Origin: Oceanispirochaeta sp. M1
GTDB lineage: Bacteria > Spirochaetota > Spirochaetia > DSM-2461
Length of the DNA: 64,000 nucleotides
Assembly (NCBI RefSeq): GCF_003346715.1
Contig: NZ_QQPQ01000004.1
Coordinates: forward strand, 1 to 64,000
Direction of reading: 5' to 3'
A model generated the notes under the pieces. The model did not search any database. It saw nothing but the letters and a program-made list of their open reading frames with translations, and had not been told where the DNA came from. A program made the translations under genes and the position numbers. Shown piece by piece: positions 1-8,608 of this stretch (position 1 is the first letter of the stretch; each line of letters begins with the position of its first letter).

Positions 1-291
1 CCTTTATGCAGTGCGGCTTCCCTTGCGGAAAGTCCCACTGTGCTAAAAAGAAAACTAACGTTCGGACCGTACCTAAATCATAAGATTTTCGGCACGATTC
101 TATTTGACAGGATCGTTCCTCAGCCTTACGGCTTGCGGTACGACCTTATCTTCGTACTACCAGTGCTTGACTTTCGTCAAATACTTTAATTTCCCTTCTC
201 TAATTCCTTTGTAAAAGAACATTTAGCAGATCGCTTCCCGTTAAGAGTTGCTCTCTTTGTTCGTTGCGTTGTCGGCTTGTTTGCCTGAACG
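1..291 (-). ncRNA. Structured RNA leader, probably of an rRNA operon (runs off left edge)
   Basis: No open reading frame explains this stretch. Read on the minus strand it follows a strong promoter and carries a boxA-like sequence (TGTTCTTTTACAA, plus 209-221) that resembles the antitermination boxA of rRNA leaders (E. coli TGCTCTTTAACAA). It ends at the window edge with a long hairpin at about 8-40, with stem halves CTTTCC and GGGAAG around a GCAA tetraloop, extended by GGG/CC(g)C and CAGTG/CACTG pairing. The 16S gene would lie just outside the window; it is not visible here. An unrelated structured ncRNA is the alternative. Confidence 0.5.
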
Positions 292-298
292 CTCCGTG

Positions 299-328
299 AA
301 TATACCGTTAATACCCTTTTTTTGTCAA
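299..328 (-). promoter_or_regulatory. Strong sigma70-type promoter of the leader RNA
   Basis: On the minus strand there is a perfect -35 TTGACA (plus 323-328) and a -10 TATATT (plus 299-304) with an 18-bp spacer. It fires leftward, away from the pgsA-like gene, into the structured leader. Confidence 0.6.
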
Positions 329-367
329 CAGAATTATGCAAAAAAAATACATATTTCTTCTAAGTCC

Positions 368-961
368 TTATTCTGAAATAAAATGTTTCATTGTATCCGT
401 TTTAAGGAATAGAACCAGGTATTCAATAAAAGAAAGAAGTGAGCTGGCAGCAGCAAGTATAAACAACCATCTGGCTGCTAACTGCATTTCAGACAGGTAT
501 TCCACCGCACCCAGAGACTGCATTGTTAATACCAGCAATCCGAATATACCGGAGATGAAATAGAAGACAGCTTTTGCCTTACCACCCCATTTAGCGGCGA
601 GGGCTGTTCCTTCTTTGGCCATGACCATTCTGATAAACATGATACAAAACTCACGCCATAGAATTATCATCAGAGCCCATAGAGGCATGAGTCCGGAAAA
701 CGTAAAGCAGACAAAGTAGGTAACCCTGCTGATAACATCAGCAAAGGGGTCCATAATCTTGCCCATATCCGAAACCAGATTTCTGGATCTTGCGATATAG
801 CCGTCCAGTACATCAGAAACTTCCATAACAAGCTGAAGAACCCAGAGAGCTATCATTCCTGAGAACAGAATTGAATCTCCCAGAACCGTGAAAATATACA
901 ATCCGAAGAAAACTGGAGTCAGTACAAGCCGCCCCACCGTAAGTTTATTAGGTAATGTCAT
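368..961 (-). CDS. pgsA: CDP-alcohol phosphatidyltransferase (PgsA-like)
   Basis: This 197-residue integral membrane enzyme transfers a phosphatidyl group from CDP-diacylglycerol to an alcohol, most likely glycerol-3-phosphate in phospholipid synthesis. The family signature is intact: D50-x2-D53-G-x2-A57-R58-x8-G67-x3-D71-x3-D75, whose aspartates bind the metal and CDP moiety. Several hydrophobic helices follow. The length fits PgsA (about 180-200 residues). Substrate choice (glycerol phosphate, inositol or other) cannot be read from the motif, so the symbol is the most likely one rather than certain. It is the last gene before the leftward rRNA-type leader. Confidence 0.8.
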   Translation of the reverse strand: MTLPNKLTVGRLVLTPVFFGLYIFTVLGDSILFSGMIALWVLQLVMEVSDVLDGYIARSRNLVSDMGKIMDPFADVISRVTYFVCFTFSGLMPLWALMIILWREFCIMFIRMVMAKEGTALAAKWGGKAKAVFYFISGIFGLLVLTMQSLGAVEYLSEMQLAARWLFILAAASSLLSFIEYLVLFLKTDTMKHFISE

Positions 962-1030
962 AGGCTAAGTGTATTTTTATCGGGAGATTAATTCAATACG
1001 CCTTAAGGATAATAGATGAATAGTCCTGAT

Positions 1031-1744
1031 TCAGTTTCTCATGATAACAATCCGACCCTTTTCCACAGAGTAGGAGTAAGACGTAAAAAAACCGGTACCG
1101 TGATATTTAACCGCGGGAAAGCTGCTTTGATAGAGAGGACTTTCACTTTCCTGTCCTGTTGTAAGAGAGTAGTACCACTCCGGATCAGCATGGGCAAGAT
1201 CGGCAACAGTGTGTGATTCAGAGAGAATTGCCAATGGGTAAATATAATTTCTTAGAAAAAAGTACTGTGGAGCAACACTTTTCCTGACAAAGAGGATTCC
1301 TGCCTTCTCCCCTTTAAGTGAGATAACATCCTCTTTCTCCCCTGTTATCCACCCTACTGTAACATCACCCTTATTACTTGGATAAAAACAGAGCTCCCCC
1401 AGTATTCGTTCCTCCTCAGAGAGAAACGGAGCCAGGGGAACTTTATATATCTGTGAAAAAAGGATGGGCAGTATTATCAGAAAAGGTAGAAAATACACTC
1501 CCAGTCCTGTGAGTACACCGAAGAGTAGACAGAACAGATTAACAAGATTGAAAACCTCTATAAATCTGTAGGATTCAGAACCCGCATAAACCCATAAACC
1601 GATTGAAGCGGTCACAGCCAGGATCAGATAGAGATTCTGCCATCGGGGTGATTTTTTTTTACGGTAAGCCCTGATTCCGGCGCTCAAAGCTGCAGCAGCA
1701 AAATAGAGAATGAGTGCAAGCCAGAAGCGGGGATTTCCAATCAT
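1031..1744 (-). CDS. Membrane protein of unknown function
   Basis: I do not recognise this 237-residue protein. It has about three hydrophobic segments in the first half (near residues 5-22, 38-54 and 65-100) and a soluble C-terminal half with no motif I can name. The start is chosen as the ATG at 1744, which overlaps the TGA of the upstream carboxypeptidase (ATGA); the longer open frame would run far into that gene. The overlap suggests translational coupling with the M32 carboxypeptidase. Confidence 0.7.
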   Translation of the reverse strand: MIGNPRFWLALILYFAAAALSAGIRAYRKKKSPRWQNLYLILAVTASIGLWVYAGSESYRFIEVFNLVNLFCLLFGVLTGLGVYFLPFLIILPILFSQIYKVPLAPFLSEEERILGELCFYPSNKGDVTVGWITGEKEDVISLKGEKAGILFVRKSVAPQYFFLRNYIYPLAILSESHTVADLAHADPEWYYSLTTGQESESPLYQSSFPAVKYHGTGFFTSYSYSVEKGRIVIMRN

Positions 1745-3219
1745 TTTATATATTTCCTCTTCAGGTATTCTACAAAGTATGAAGCCTTCAAAGGCTCTCC
1801 TGTAACTGAAGTCATCAGTTCTGTTGATGTCTCCAGTGCTCCCCTGCTGTGAACATTCTGTACAAGCCAATTGAGAATACCTGAAAAATTCCCTTTCTCA
1901 ATTTGAGAATCCACATCAGGAACATCAGTTCTGAGTTTATTCCACAGTTGGGCTGAATACAGATTTCCCAGAGTATAGGTAGGGAAATACCCCATATCTC
2001 CACAGGACCAATGAATATCCTGAAGGATTCCCGAGCGGTCGCTTGTATTATCCACTCCCAGAAGACGGCGCAGCTCATCATTCCACAGATCAGGCAGTTC
2101 ACTCACCTTAAGGTCACCGTTGATCAGCATCCGTTCAAGCCTGAAGCGGAGTATTATATGAAGATTGTAACTGACCTCATCGGCATCCACCCGGATCAGT
2201 CCACGGCTTACCCTGTTTAAATCCCGGTAGAGATCCTCAGTGCTGAACAGCTCTCCTCCGGATGCAGAGATCAAGGGGCTCAGATAACGGCTGAATGCCT
2301 CAGAGCGGCCGACAATATTTTCCCATAGCCGTGACTGGGATTCATGAAAACCGAGAGAACAGGCTTCAGCCACCATTGTGCCATGCCATTTCTCCGGTAG
2401 ATTCTGCTCATACAGGCCGTGTCCGCCCTCATGGATAGTACTTGAGAGACCTGAAATCAAATCATCTTCAATAAATGCACTGGTTACCCGGATATCCCGG
2501 GAACCCAGAGTTGTTGTAAAAGGGTGCACCGATACATCAAGACGGCCTGAATCCAGGCTGTAGCCCATATCCTTCAGAACCCTAAGGCTGATCTTTTTCT
2601 GAAATTCGGAAGAGAAGGATCTCCCCGTCAATACAGTTCTGTTATCCTGTCCTGCCAGAATCTCATCCAGCATGGGTGTGAGTTCAGACTGGAGACTATC
2701 AAAGAGAGGCTCCAGCACAGAAGCTTTCATATCAGGTTCATAAAGATCCAGAAGCGCATCATAGGGCTCCTCTTTATATCCTGTATATTCACATCTCTCT
2801 TTCAGAAGATCTACGATTTTTTCAAGTGATGGGGAGAAGAGTTTAAAATCATCTGCTTCCCGGGCCTTCAGCCAGCTGTCTCTGGCAAGTGAGGTGGTCT
2901 CTACAAAGCGGCTCATAAAATCGGAAGGAAGAACTTTATTCTCTTTGTATCTTCTTTTAAGCAGACGTTGCCATGACTGATGATCAGGCTCTGAAGACTT
3001 ACCCAGTTCCTTCAGCCATACTCCCCATACATCATCCTGAAGATGAGGAGTCAGAAGATCCTGTACCATTCCCATCTGACGGGCCCTGTCTTTTGAGGCA
3101 TTACGGGGCATACCTGTCTCCTGATCCCAGTCAAGGAGAGCCTGAATATGCTCGAGGTCTTTAATAAGCTGTTCTTTAATTTTGATCTGTTCAACAGTAT
3201 CTTGAATATTGACGGACAA
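1741..3219 (-). CDS. M32-family metallocarboxypeptidase (Taq type)
   Basis: This zinc metallocarboxypeptidase of about 492 residues removes C-terminal amino acids from peptides in the cytoplasm. The HExxH zinc motif reads HEGGH (in STIHEGGHGLYEQN), followed by the family's typical HESQSRLWEN block whose glutamate is the likely third ligand, and an N-terminal LLDWDQETGMP segment common in M32 enzymes. The open frame extends to a GTG at 3249. The TTG at 3219 has a strong ribosome site (AAAGGAAG, 7 nt away) and gives the N-terminus expected for the family, so it is preferred. It is coupled by ATGA to the downstream membrane protein. Confidence 0.85.
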   Translation of the reverse strand: MSVNIQDTVEQIKIKEQLIKDLEHIQALLDWDQETGMPRNASKDRARQMGMVQDLLTPHLQDDVWGVWLKELGKSSEPDHQSWQRLLKRRYKENKVLPSDFMSRFVETTSLARDSWLKAREADDFKLFSPSLEKIVDLLKERCEYTGYKEEPYDALLDLYEPDMKASVLEPLFDSLQSELTPMLDEILAGQDNRTVLTGRSFSSEFQKKISLRVLKDMGYSLDSGRLDVSVHPFTTTLGSRDIRVTSAFIEDDLISGLSSTIHEGGHGLYEQNLPEKWHGTMVAEACSLGFHESQSRLWENIVGRSEAFSRYLSPLISASGGELFSTEDLYRDLNRVSRGLIRVDADEVSYNLHIILRFRLERMLINGDLKVSELPDLWNDELRRLLGVDNTSDRSGILQDIHWSCGDMGYFPTYTLGNLYSAQLWNKLRTDVPDVDSQIEKGNFSGILNWLVQNVHSRGALETSTELMTSVTGEPLKASYFVEYLKRKYIK

Positions 3220-3318
3220 TGATATTCTTCCTTTACAGTAGGCATACACCCTGAGCCTGTAAATTCAAACTCAGTGATAAATCATTATCCGTCAGAATCA
3301 GAATTTTGAAAAGTAGAA

Positions 3319-4290
3319 CTAGTGAATACGGCTTCCCAGAGTTCCAAGGAGAAGACTGTACTGTTCAAATCCATCCTTACTCATAACCTTTAAGGCTGAA
3401 TCAAGGGAACTCTGAAAGAATTTGTCTGCAATATCCTGGGCCTTTTGATCATAGCCGCGGTGTAAGATCTGTTTCCGGAGTATTCCGGAAAAGAGAGGTC
3501 TCATAAATTTATTCAGTAAAAAACGTATAAGGGGAACACCATCTTCAAGTGCAAGAATCAGGGGCAAGGTGGGAATCCCGTTTTTAAGGTCAGTGCTACG
3601 GCTCTTTCCCATTGTGCCCGGATTCCCCCGGTAGTCCAGAATATCATCCTGAATTTGAAAGGCCGTACCGAAATCTATCCCGGCATTGTAGAGGGTCTCA
3701 CGCTGAGATTCAGTTTTTCCGCTTAACAGAGCCCCGGCATACAGGGAGAGAGCAAAAAGTTCAGCGGTCTTTCCCCTTATCCTTCTGAAGTAATCTTCTC
3801 TGCTTATATTAAAAGATCCAAGATTCTCATCCTGTTCTATTTCACTCAGACAGAGACGCTCGATCCCTCCAGTCATATGAGGTACAAGAGACTCCTCAAA
3901 ATGAGAGGACGCCATCTTCATCGACAGAGCCAGCAGATAATCACCCGCCAGGACAGCCCGTCTGGCACCTTTTCTATGATAGAGAGTGGCAACACCACGC
4001 CTGCGGGCTGCATTATCGAGAACATCATCATGAGCCAGTGAGGCGATATGGAGAAGCTCCACCGCCGCAGCAACTGAAATAAGATCCTCTTTATCCGCAT
4101 CTCCGCCGTGAGCAGAAATAAGAAGAAAGAGAGGTCTCAGCATCTTTCCGGGTCTGGCTGTCAGAATTTTAAGATCCTCACGGATCATATCCGGACTTTC
4201 TTGAACCAGGGATACTATTTTACTGCGGACACTCTCCAATAACTCAGAGAGCTCCGGGTTAAGATTCATTGAGGATAGAGCTTTGGACAA
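3319..4290 (-). CDS. Polyprenyl diphosphate synthase (trans, long chain)
   Basis: This 323-residue cytoplasmic prenyltransferase condenses isopentenyl diphosphate onto an allylic primer, making the prenyl tail of a quinone or a related long-chain isoprenoid. Both aspartate-rich motifs are present: the first within HDDVLDNAARRRG, the second within QIQDDILDY. The TTG start directly follows the TGA of the NADH dehydrogenase gene, and AAGGAAAG at that gene's end is the ribosome site. Co-transcription with a quinone-reducing NADH dehydrogenase supports a role in making the menaquinone tail (inference). Confidence 0.85.
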   Translation of the reverse strand: MSKALSSMNLNPELSELLESVRSKIVSLVQESPDMIREDLKILTARPGKMLRPLFLLISAHGGDADKEDLISVAAAVELLHIASLAHDDVLDNAARRRGVATLYHRKGARRAVLAGDYLLALSMKMASSHFEESLVPHMTGGIERLCLSEIEQDENLGSFNISREDYFRRIRGKTAELFALSLYAGALLSGKTESQRETLYNAGIDFGTAFQIQDDILDYRGNPGTMGKSRSTDLKNGIPTLPLILALEDGVPLIRFLLNKFMRPLFSGILRKQILHRGYDQKAQDIADKFFQSSLDSALKVMSKDGFEQYSLLLGTLGSRIH

Positions 4291-6306
4291 TCAGGCTTTC
4301 CTTTTCTTTCTGCGGGGTTCTCCGAAGTAAAGGTAGGATTTCCTGGCAAGGGATGATCCATTCCACCATTTTTTAAGCCAGGGCTGAACCCAGTAATCAA
4401 GACCGAGGACCCGTCCGGCACCGCCGAGCATTAGAAATGCTGCAAAGATAAACCAGACCTGACTCCAGCTGAAAAATCCGGAAAAGATAAAGACAAAACA
4501 CATAATTATTGAAACACCCGCTGCAGGGAATACAAACAGACCACCAATAAGGGCCAGTCCGATCAGTACCTCAACGGAGACTATCATTGTCTGGAAAAAC
4601 TGGTATGGGAGATAGGCTGCCATGCTGTCCATAAAGGTTTCCCGGAACCAGGTAACCACAGCACTGTCGTAACGAAGTACAAGTCCGCTTGTGTCCCAGA
4701 GTGCTCCCAGGGTATGACCTGCTGTCTCTACTACAGTTTCCACGGCATCACTGGCTGCGGCAACTGTATCGGCTGCGGCCATAGTAACGGTCTCAACAAC
4801 CTGTTCTACAACGTCTCCTGTTGCGGCGGCAACTGCATCTGCCTGTACAACTACTTCTTCCACCACAGCTTCACTGGCTGCACTCGTGGTATCCGCTACA
4901 GCCTGACCGGCCTGTACGACACCGGAACTGAACATCCAGCCCGATTTAGTTCCAAGATCAAATTTAAGCCAGCCTTCGCCGACCTTGTTCAGACCCTCTA
5001 TAAGCCACATAAGCCCAAGCCAGACCCTTAAGGGAACAGCCCAGAGACTCTGAATATTATTGGTGATAAAACCACCCAGAAGGGTTCTCTTATTCTTCAT
5101 GTCAAAGATTTCATGCTGCAGATATTTCCACCAGCCGTTTACACCGCAAACAGTGTGAAGATAATAAACATTGACAAGATGCTTTACAGCCACTGCAGGA
5201 ATACCGGACATTGAAAAACCGCCGGTATGAGACACTGCATAACGGCCTCCGATGGAGACCATGAATCCATGAAAATTGGACTTAAACTTATGTTCTGCTT
5301 TTCCACCTGAAATCTGGGAAATAATATTTTTTACTGCGACTGAAGCGGTCTGCTCAGCAGCCTCTACAATCTGAGGAACAGGACGTTCATTCTCAAGGAA
5401 CCATTGTGCATCACCTACAACATAGAGGTTCTCGTGATCAGCACTCTGCATGGTTTCATGAACTTTTAGGCGGTCTACATGACCGACAGTCAGCCCTGTG
5501 CTCACACCAAAAGAACCACCCTTGATTCCACAGGTCCAGATCAGGGTTCCGCATGGGATTACAGTTCCGTCCTTAAGGGTAAAGGAGCCCTCTTCGGCGT
5601 TGGTAATCAGGGAGTTAAGAAGAATCTTCACACCCTTCTTCTCCAAATAGCGCTGGGCCTTCATTCTGGGCTTTTCGGGAATCATCTTAAGGATGCTGTC
5701 CAGACCTTCAACATTTATCAGCTGAACCTCATCTGGATCAATATTATAATCACTGCACATCTGGGGAACTTTCTCGATAAGCTCTCCAATCATTTCCACA
5801 CCGGTGAATCCGGCACCCGCTACAACAAATGTCATCAGATTTCTTCTGACCTGAGGATCCTTTTCATAAGAAGCCTGACGGAACATCTCTCGGATATGAT
5901 CTTTTATATCAAGGGCATCCTGATAACTCCAGAGAGGAAGGGAATGTTCCTTGACTCCGGGAATACCGAAGTCTGTAGATTCGGCTCCTGTACCCATTAT
6001 AAGATAGTCATAATCATATGTGGCAGTATCTGAATGAAGCTGCTGCTTCTCTCTGTCTATATTGTTAATTCTGTCCTGAAACACTTCAACTTTTTTTCCG
6101 CTGAAGATTCTGTCAAATGAAATTTTGACACAGCCGTTATCAACACGGCCCCCTGCAACCTCGTGGAGTTCTGTCATTATTGTATGATAGGGGTTGGCAT
6201 CTATAAGGGAAATCTGAACATCATCACTTTTCTTATAAGCTTTATGCAGAAGTTTCCCTGCATGAACACCGGCATAACCGCCGCCTAAAATAACTATTTT
6301 TGTCAT
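4291..6306 (-). CDS. Type II NADH dehydrogenase fused to a DoxX-like membrane domain
   Basis: This 671-residue protein starts with an FAD/NAD(P)H oxidoreductase (about 1-400): GGGYAG at 8-13 binds FAD, VVAGAGFTGVE at 161-171 is the NAD(H) Rossmann motif, and VVGDA at 296-300 is the second FAD contact. It resembles NDH-2, which passes electrons from NADH to quinone at the membrane. A hydrophobic helix (about 420-441) leads into an Ala/Val/Glu-rich segment (about 464-535), then three or more helices (about 565-640) like DoxX/quinone-associated membrane proteins, and a basic tail. The start is the ATG at 6306 with AGGGG 9 nt upstream; a TTG three codons earlier is too close to that site. The fusion is not the usual NDH-2 layout. 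Confidence 0.8.
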   Translation of the reverse strand: MTKIVILGGGYAGVHAGKLLHKAYKKSDDVQISLIDANPYHTIMTELHEVAGGRVDNGCVKISFDRIFSGKKVEVFQDRINNIDREKQQLHSDTATYDYDYLIMGTGAESTDFGIPGVKEHSLPLWSYQDALDIKDHIREMFRQASYEKDPQVRRNLMTFVVAGAGFTGVEMIGELIEKVPQMCSDYNIDPDEVQLINVEGLDSILKMIPEKPRMKAQRYLEKKGVKILLNSLITNAEEGSFTLKDGTVIPCGTLIWTCGIKGGSFGVSTGLTVGHVDRLKVHETMQSADHENLYVVGDAQWFLENERPVPQIVEAAEQTASVAVKNIISQISGGKAEHKFKSNFHGFMVSIGGRYAVSHTGGFSMSGIPAVAVKHLVNVYYLHTVCGVNGWWKYLQHEIFDMKNKRTLLGGFITNNIQSLWAVPLRVWLGLMWLIEGLNKVGEGWLKFDLGTKSGWMFSSGVVQAGQAVADTTSAASEAVVEEVVVQADAVAAATGDVVEQVVETVTMAAADTVAAASDAVETVVETAGHTLGALWDTSGLVLRYDSAVVTWFRETFMDSMAAYLPYQFFQTMIVSVEVLIGLALIGGLFVFPAAGVSIIMCFVFIFSGFFSWSQVWFIFAAFLMLGGAGRVLGLDYWVQPWLKKWWNGSSLARKSYLYFGEPRRKKRKA

Positions 6307-6402
6307 AGCCTTCAATCCCCTGTAAATTACTAGTATTTAAATATCAACACTTTATATTCTCTGAAATTATAATACATGTCAATCGCTAAAGTATTATCTA
6401 AT

Positions 6403-6429
6403 AAAAAAAGGGAGCCTAACAAGGCTCCC
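6403..6429 (-). terminator. Rho-independent terminator of thrS
   Basis: On the minus strand the 7-bp stem GGGAGCC/GGCTCCC (6410-6416 with 6423-6429) is followed by a run of seven T, just downstream of the thrS stop codon. Confidence 0.85.
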
Positions 6430-6461
6430 CGGAGTTTTGGTCATTGAAATCTTAAAAAGAT

Positions 6462-8216
6462 TTAAGGCATTTCCTTCTTCTCAATCTTATCTCTGATCAT
6501 TAAAATAGCTTCATCAAGAGCCATGCCGTTGAGCTGTTCACCGGTTCTGATACGAATACTGACGGCCTTTTCATTCATTTCCTTCTCTCCAACCACCAAC
6601 ATATAGGGAATCTTCTGATTCTGAGCATTTCGAATCTTGGCATTCATACGGTCATCAGAGAGATCGGTATCCACAATGATTTCCGCCGCCCGGAGTGCTT
6701 TTTCAACTTCTTTGGCATAATCAGAGAATTTCTCACTTACGGGAATAACTTTGACCTGCAGAGGTGCCAGCCATACGGGAAAGGCGCCGCCGTAATTCTC
6801 GATAAGAACACCGAAAAAGCGTTCGATAGATCCCAGAAGGGCTCTATGTATTACATAAGGACGTTTTTCCTGTCCGTCCCTATCCACAAAGGTCATATCA
6901 AAACGCTCGGGCAGGTTAAAGTCGAACTGAATAGTAGACAGCTGCCATTCCCGTCCCATTGTATCCTTGACCTTCAGGTCAATCTTGGGACCGTAGAACG
7001 CACCTCCCCCTTCATCAATCTTATACTCCAGGCCCTCTTTTTCAATGGCAGTTCTCAGTGATTCGGTAGCCGCATCCCAGTGAACCTTTTCTCCAACACT
7101 CTTTTCAGGCATGGTGGAAAGATAGGCGGAGATATCATTGAATCCGAAGGAACGCAGCATAAAGAGGCTGAAACGGAGAACTTCTGAGATTTCATCCCCC
7201 ATCTGATCGGGAGTACAGATCAGGTGTGCATCATCCTGAGTAAAACCGCGGACTCTGAGAAGACCATGAAGAGTTCCTGAACGTTCATTGCGGTAGACCG
7301 TACCGAGTTCGGCCCAGCGGAAGGGCAGCTCCTTATAGGAGTGCTTGCCGTTATTATAAATCATTATATGAAAAGGACAGTTCATGGGCTTGGCGTAGTA
7401 ATCGACATTGTCCATTACCATATTGGGATACATCCCTTCCTTATAGAAATCCAGATGCCCGGAAGTCTCCCAGAGCCAGGATTTTCCGACATGGGGGGTA
7501 AATACCATTTCATATCCGTTTTTATAATGCTCTTTTCTCCAGAAGTCTTCGATGGTTACTCTCATCCGGGCGCCCTTGGGATGCCAGTAGACAAGTCCGG
7601 GACCTGCTTTTTCATGAAGACTGTAGAGATCCAGTTCTTTACCGACCCGTCTATGGTCCCTTTTTTCCATCTCTTCCAGGAATTCCAGATGTGCCTTCAG
7701 AGCCTTGGGATCACCGAAAGCGGTTGCATAGATCCTCTGGAGCATGGGTCTTTTCTCATCACCCCGCCAGTAGGCACCGGCGATGGAGAGGAGCTTGAAT
7801 CCCTGAGAATTCAAGCGGCTGGTATCCTCCACATGAGGTCCCCGGCAGAGATCTACGAAAAGATCACCCATCTTGAAGATTGAAATCTCTTCGTCCTCAG
7901 GGAGCTCTTGAATCAGCTCTGCTTTATAAGGCTGATCTTTAAACATCTCCAGTGCCTCGCCACGGCTGAGTACTTCTTTTTCAAAAGCAACATTGCTCTT
8001 GATGATCTCTTTCATACCCTCTTCAATAGCTGCAAGATCTTCATTAGTCAGATTTCTGGGTAGATCAAAATCGTAATAAAATCCGTTATCAATGGCCGGC
8101 CCGATTGCAAACTTGGCTTCGGGCATCAGTTTCAGAACGGCTCCCGCCATGACATGGGCCATGGAGTGACGCATTTTCTGAAGTTTTTCCAATTTTTTCT
8201 GTTCTTTGCTGGTCAT
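6462..8216 (-). CDS. thrS: Threonyl-tRNA synthetase lacking the TGS domain
   Basis: This enzyme charges tRNA-Thr in the cytoplasm. The 584-residue protein starts almost directly with the editing domain (HSMAHVMA and CRGPHVEDTSRL provide its His/Cys residues), followed by the class II catalytic core: zinc-site block YYAKPMNCPFHIMIY, motif 2 around YRNERSGTLHGLLRVRGFTQDD, motif 3 around HRALLGSIERF, and a C-terminal anticodon-binding domain. The roughly 60-residue N-terminal TGS domain of the E. coli enzyme is absent. The ATG at 8216 has GGAGG 8 nt upstream, and the frame upstream of it is the T-box leader. Regulated by that leader. Confidence 0.95.
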   Translation of the reverse strand: MTSKEQKKLEKLQKMRHSMAHVMAGAVLKLMPEAKFAIGPAIDNGFYYDFDLPRNLTNEDLAAIEEGMKEIIKSNVAFEKEVLSRGEALEMFKDQPYKAELIQELPEDEEISIFKMGDLFVDLCRGPHVEDTSRLNSQGFKLLSIAGAYWRGDEKRPMLQRIYATAFGDPKALKAHLEFLEEMEKRDHRRVGKELDLYSLHEKAGPGLVYWHPKGARMRVTIEDFWRKEHYKNGYEMVFTPHVGKSWLWETSGHLDFYKEGMYPNMVMDNVDYYAKPMNCPFHIMIYNNGKHSYKELPFRWAELGTVYRNERSGTLHGLLRVRGFTQDDAHLICTPDQMGDEISEVLRFSLFMLRSFGFNDISAYLSTMPEKSVGEKVHWDAATESLRTAIEKEGLEYKIDEGGGAFYGPKIDLKVKDTMGREWQLSTIQFDFNLPERFDMTFVDRDGQEKRPYVIHRALLGSIERFFGVLIENYGGAFPVWLAPLQVKVIPVSEKFSDYAKEVEKALRAAEIIVDTDLSDDRMNAKIRNAQNQKIPYMLVVGEKEMNEKAVSIRIRTGEQLNGMALDEAILMIRDKIEKKEMP

Positions 8217-8555
8217 AATCTTTACCTCCGTTTCAGGACGAAAAAAAACCCTTTCGTTCTCCGTCCTGTCACCAAAATACTTAAATTTCAGTATAAGGAC
8301 GAAAAACAAAAGGGTTCTCCGCGGTTCCACCTTACTTCGCCGTTGCCAGTGTCTGTGCATTTCGGCGCTCTCAGCTCTCCCGTTACGCGGGATTTCGTCT
8401 CCATCTAGTCCTGACAGCTCTGTGAAAACAGTAAAAAGTCAGTTTCGGGGAGAAGCTCAGGAGGGGTTTTCACTGATTCAGGACGGCGGTCTTCCAGCCT
8501 TGGACCGCTTCTCTGTTGACCTGAGGGGACAGTTACTCGTCTCCGTCATTGCTAT
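8217..8555 (-). promoter_or_regulatory. T-box riboswitch leader of thrS
   Basis: The minus-strand leader between promoter and thrS contains the T-box sequence AAGGTGGAACCGCGGAGA (plus 8316-8333), which base-pairs with the uncharged tRNA acceptor end. It is followed by a terminator whose arms AACCCTTT and AAAGGGTT (about 8309-8316 and 8247-8254) end in a run of T at 8241-8248. A Stem I-like region lies at about 8420-8550, with a GCGGTC/GACCGC hairpin. Possible threonine specifiers are ACC (in GAAAACCCC) or ACT (in GAAACTGAC); I could not decide between them. Uncharged tRNA-Thr should favour the antiterminator and thrS expression. This explains the gene-free stretch 8217-8608. Confidence 0.9.
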
Positions 8556-8561
8556 GTACAT

Positions 8562-8590
8562 AATATGATCAATGGGATGGGAAAAGTCAA
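8562..8590 (-). promoter_or_regulatory. Promoter of the T-box/thrS transcript
   Basis: Minus-strand -35 TTGACT (plus 8585-8590) and -10 CATATT (plus 8562-8567) with a 17-bp spacer. TATTAT two bases further on is an alternative -10. Confidence 0.55.
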
Positions 8591-8608
8591 GAAACAGGGG
8601 TATCCTTT

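Noticed and set aside
4714-5031. Plus-strand open frame of 105 codons opposite the NADH dehydrogenase gene
   Set aside because: It mirrors the Ala/Val-rich insert on the other strand, is cysteine/glycine-rich low complexity, and has no ribosome site.
5479-6033. Plus-strand open frame of 184 codons
   Set aside because: It is antisense to the well-supported NDH-2 domain and has no family resemblance or translation signals.
7341-7883. Plus-strand open frame of 180 codons
   Set aside because: It is antisense to the thrS catalytic core; a shadow of that gene's codon use.
8206-8568. Plus-strand open frame of 120 codons over the thrS leader
   Set aside because: The stretch is explained by a T-box leader on the other strand.
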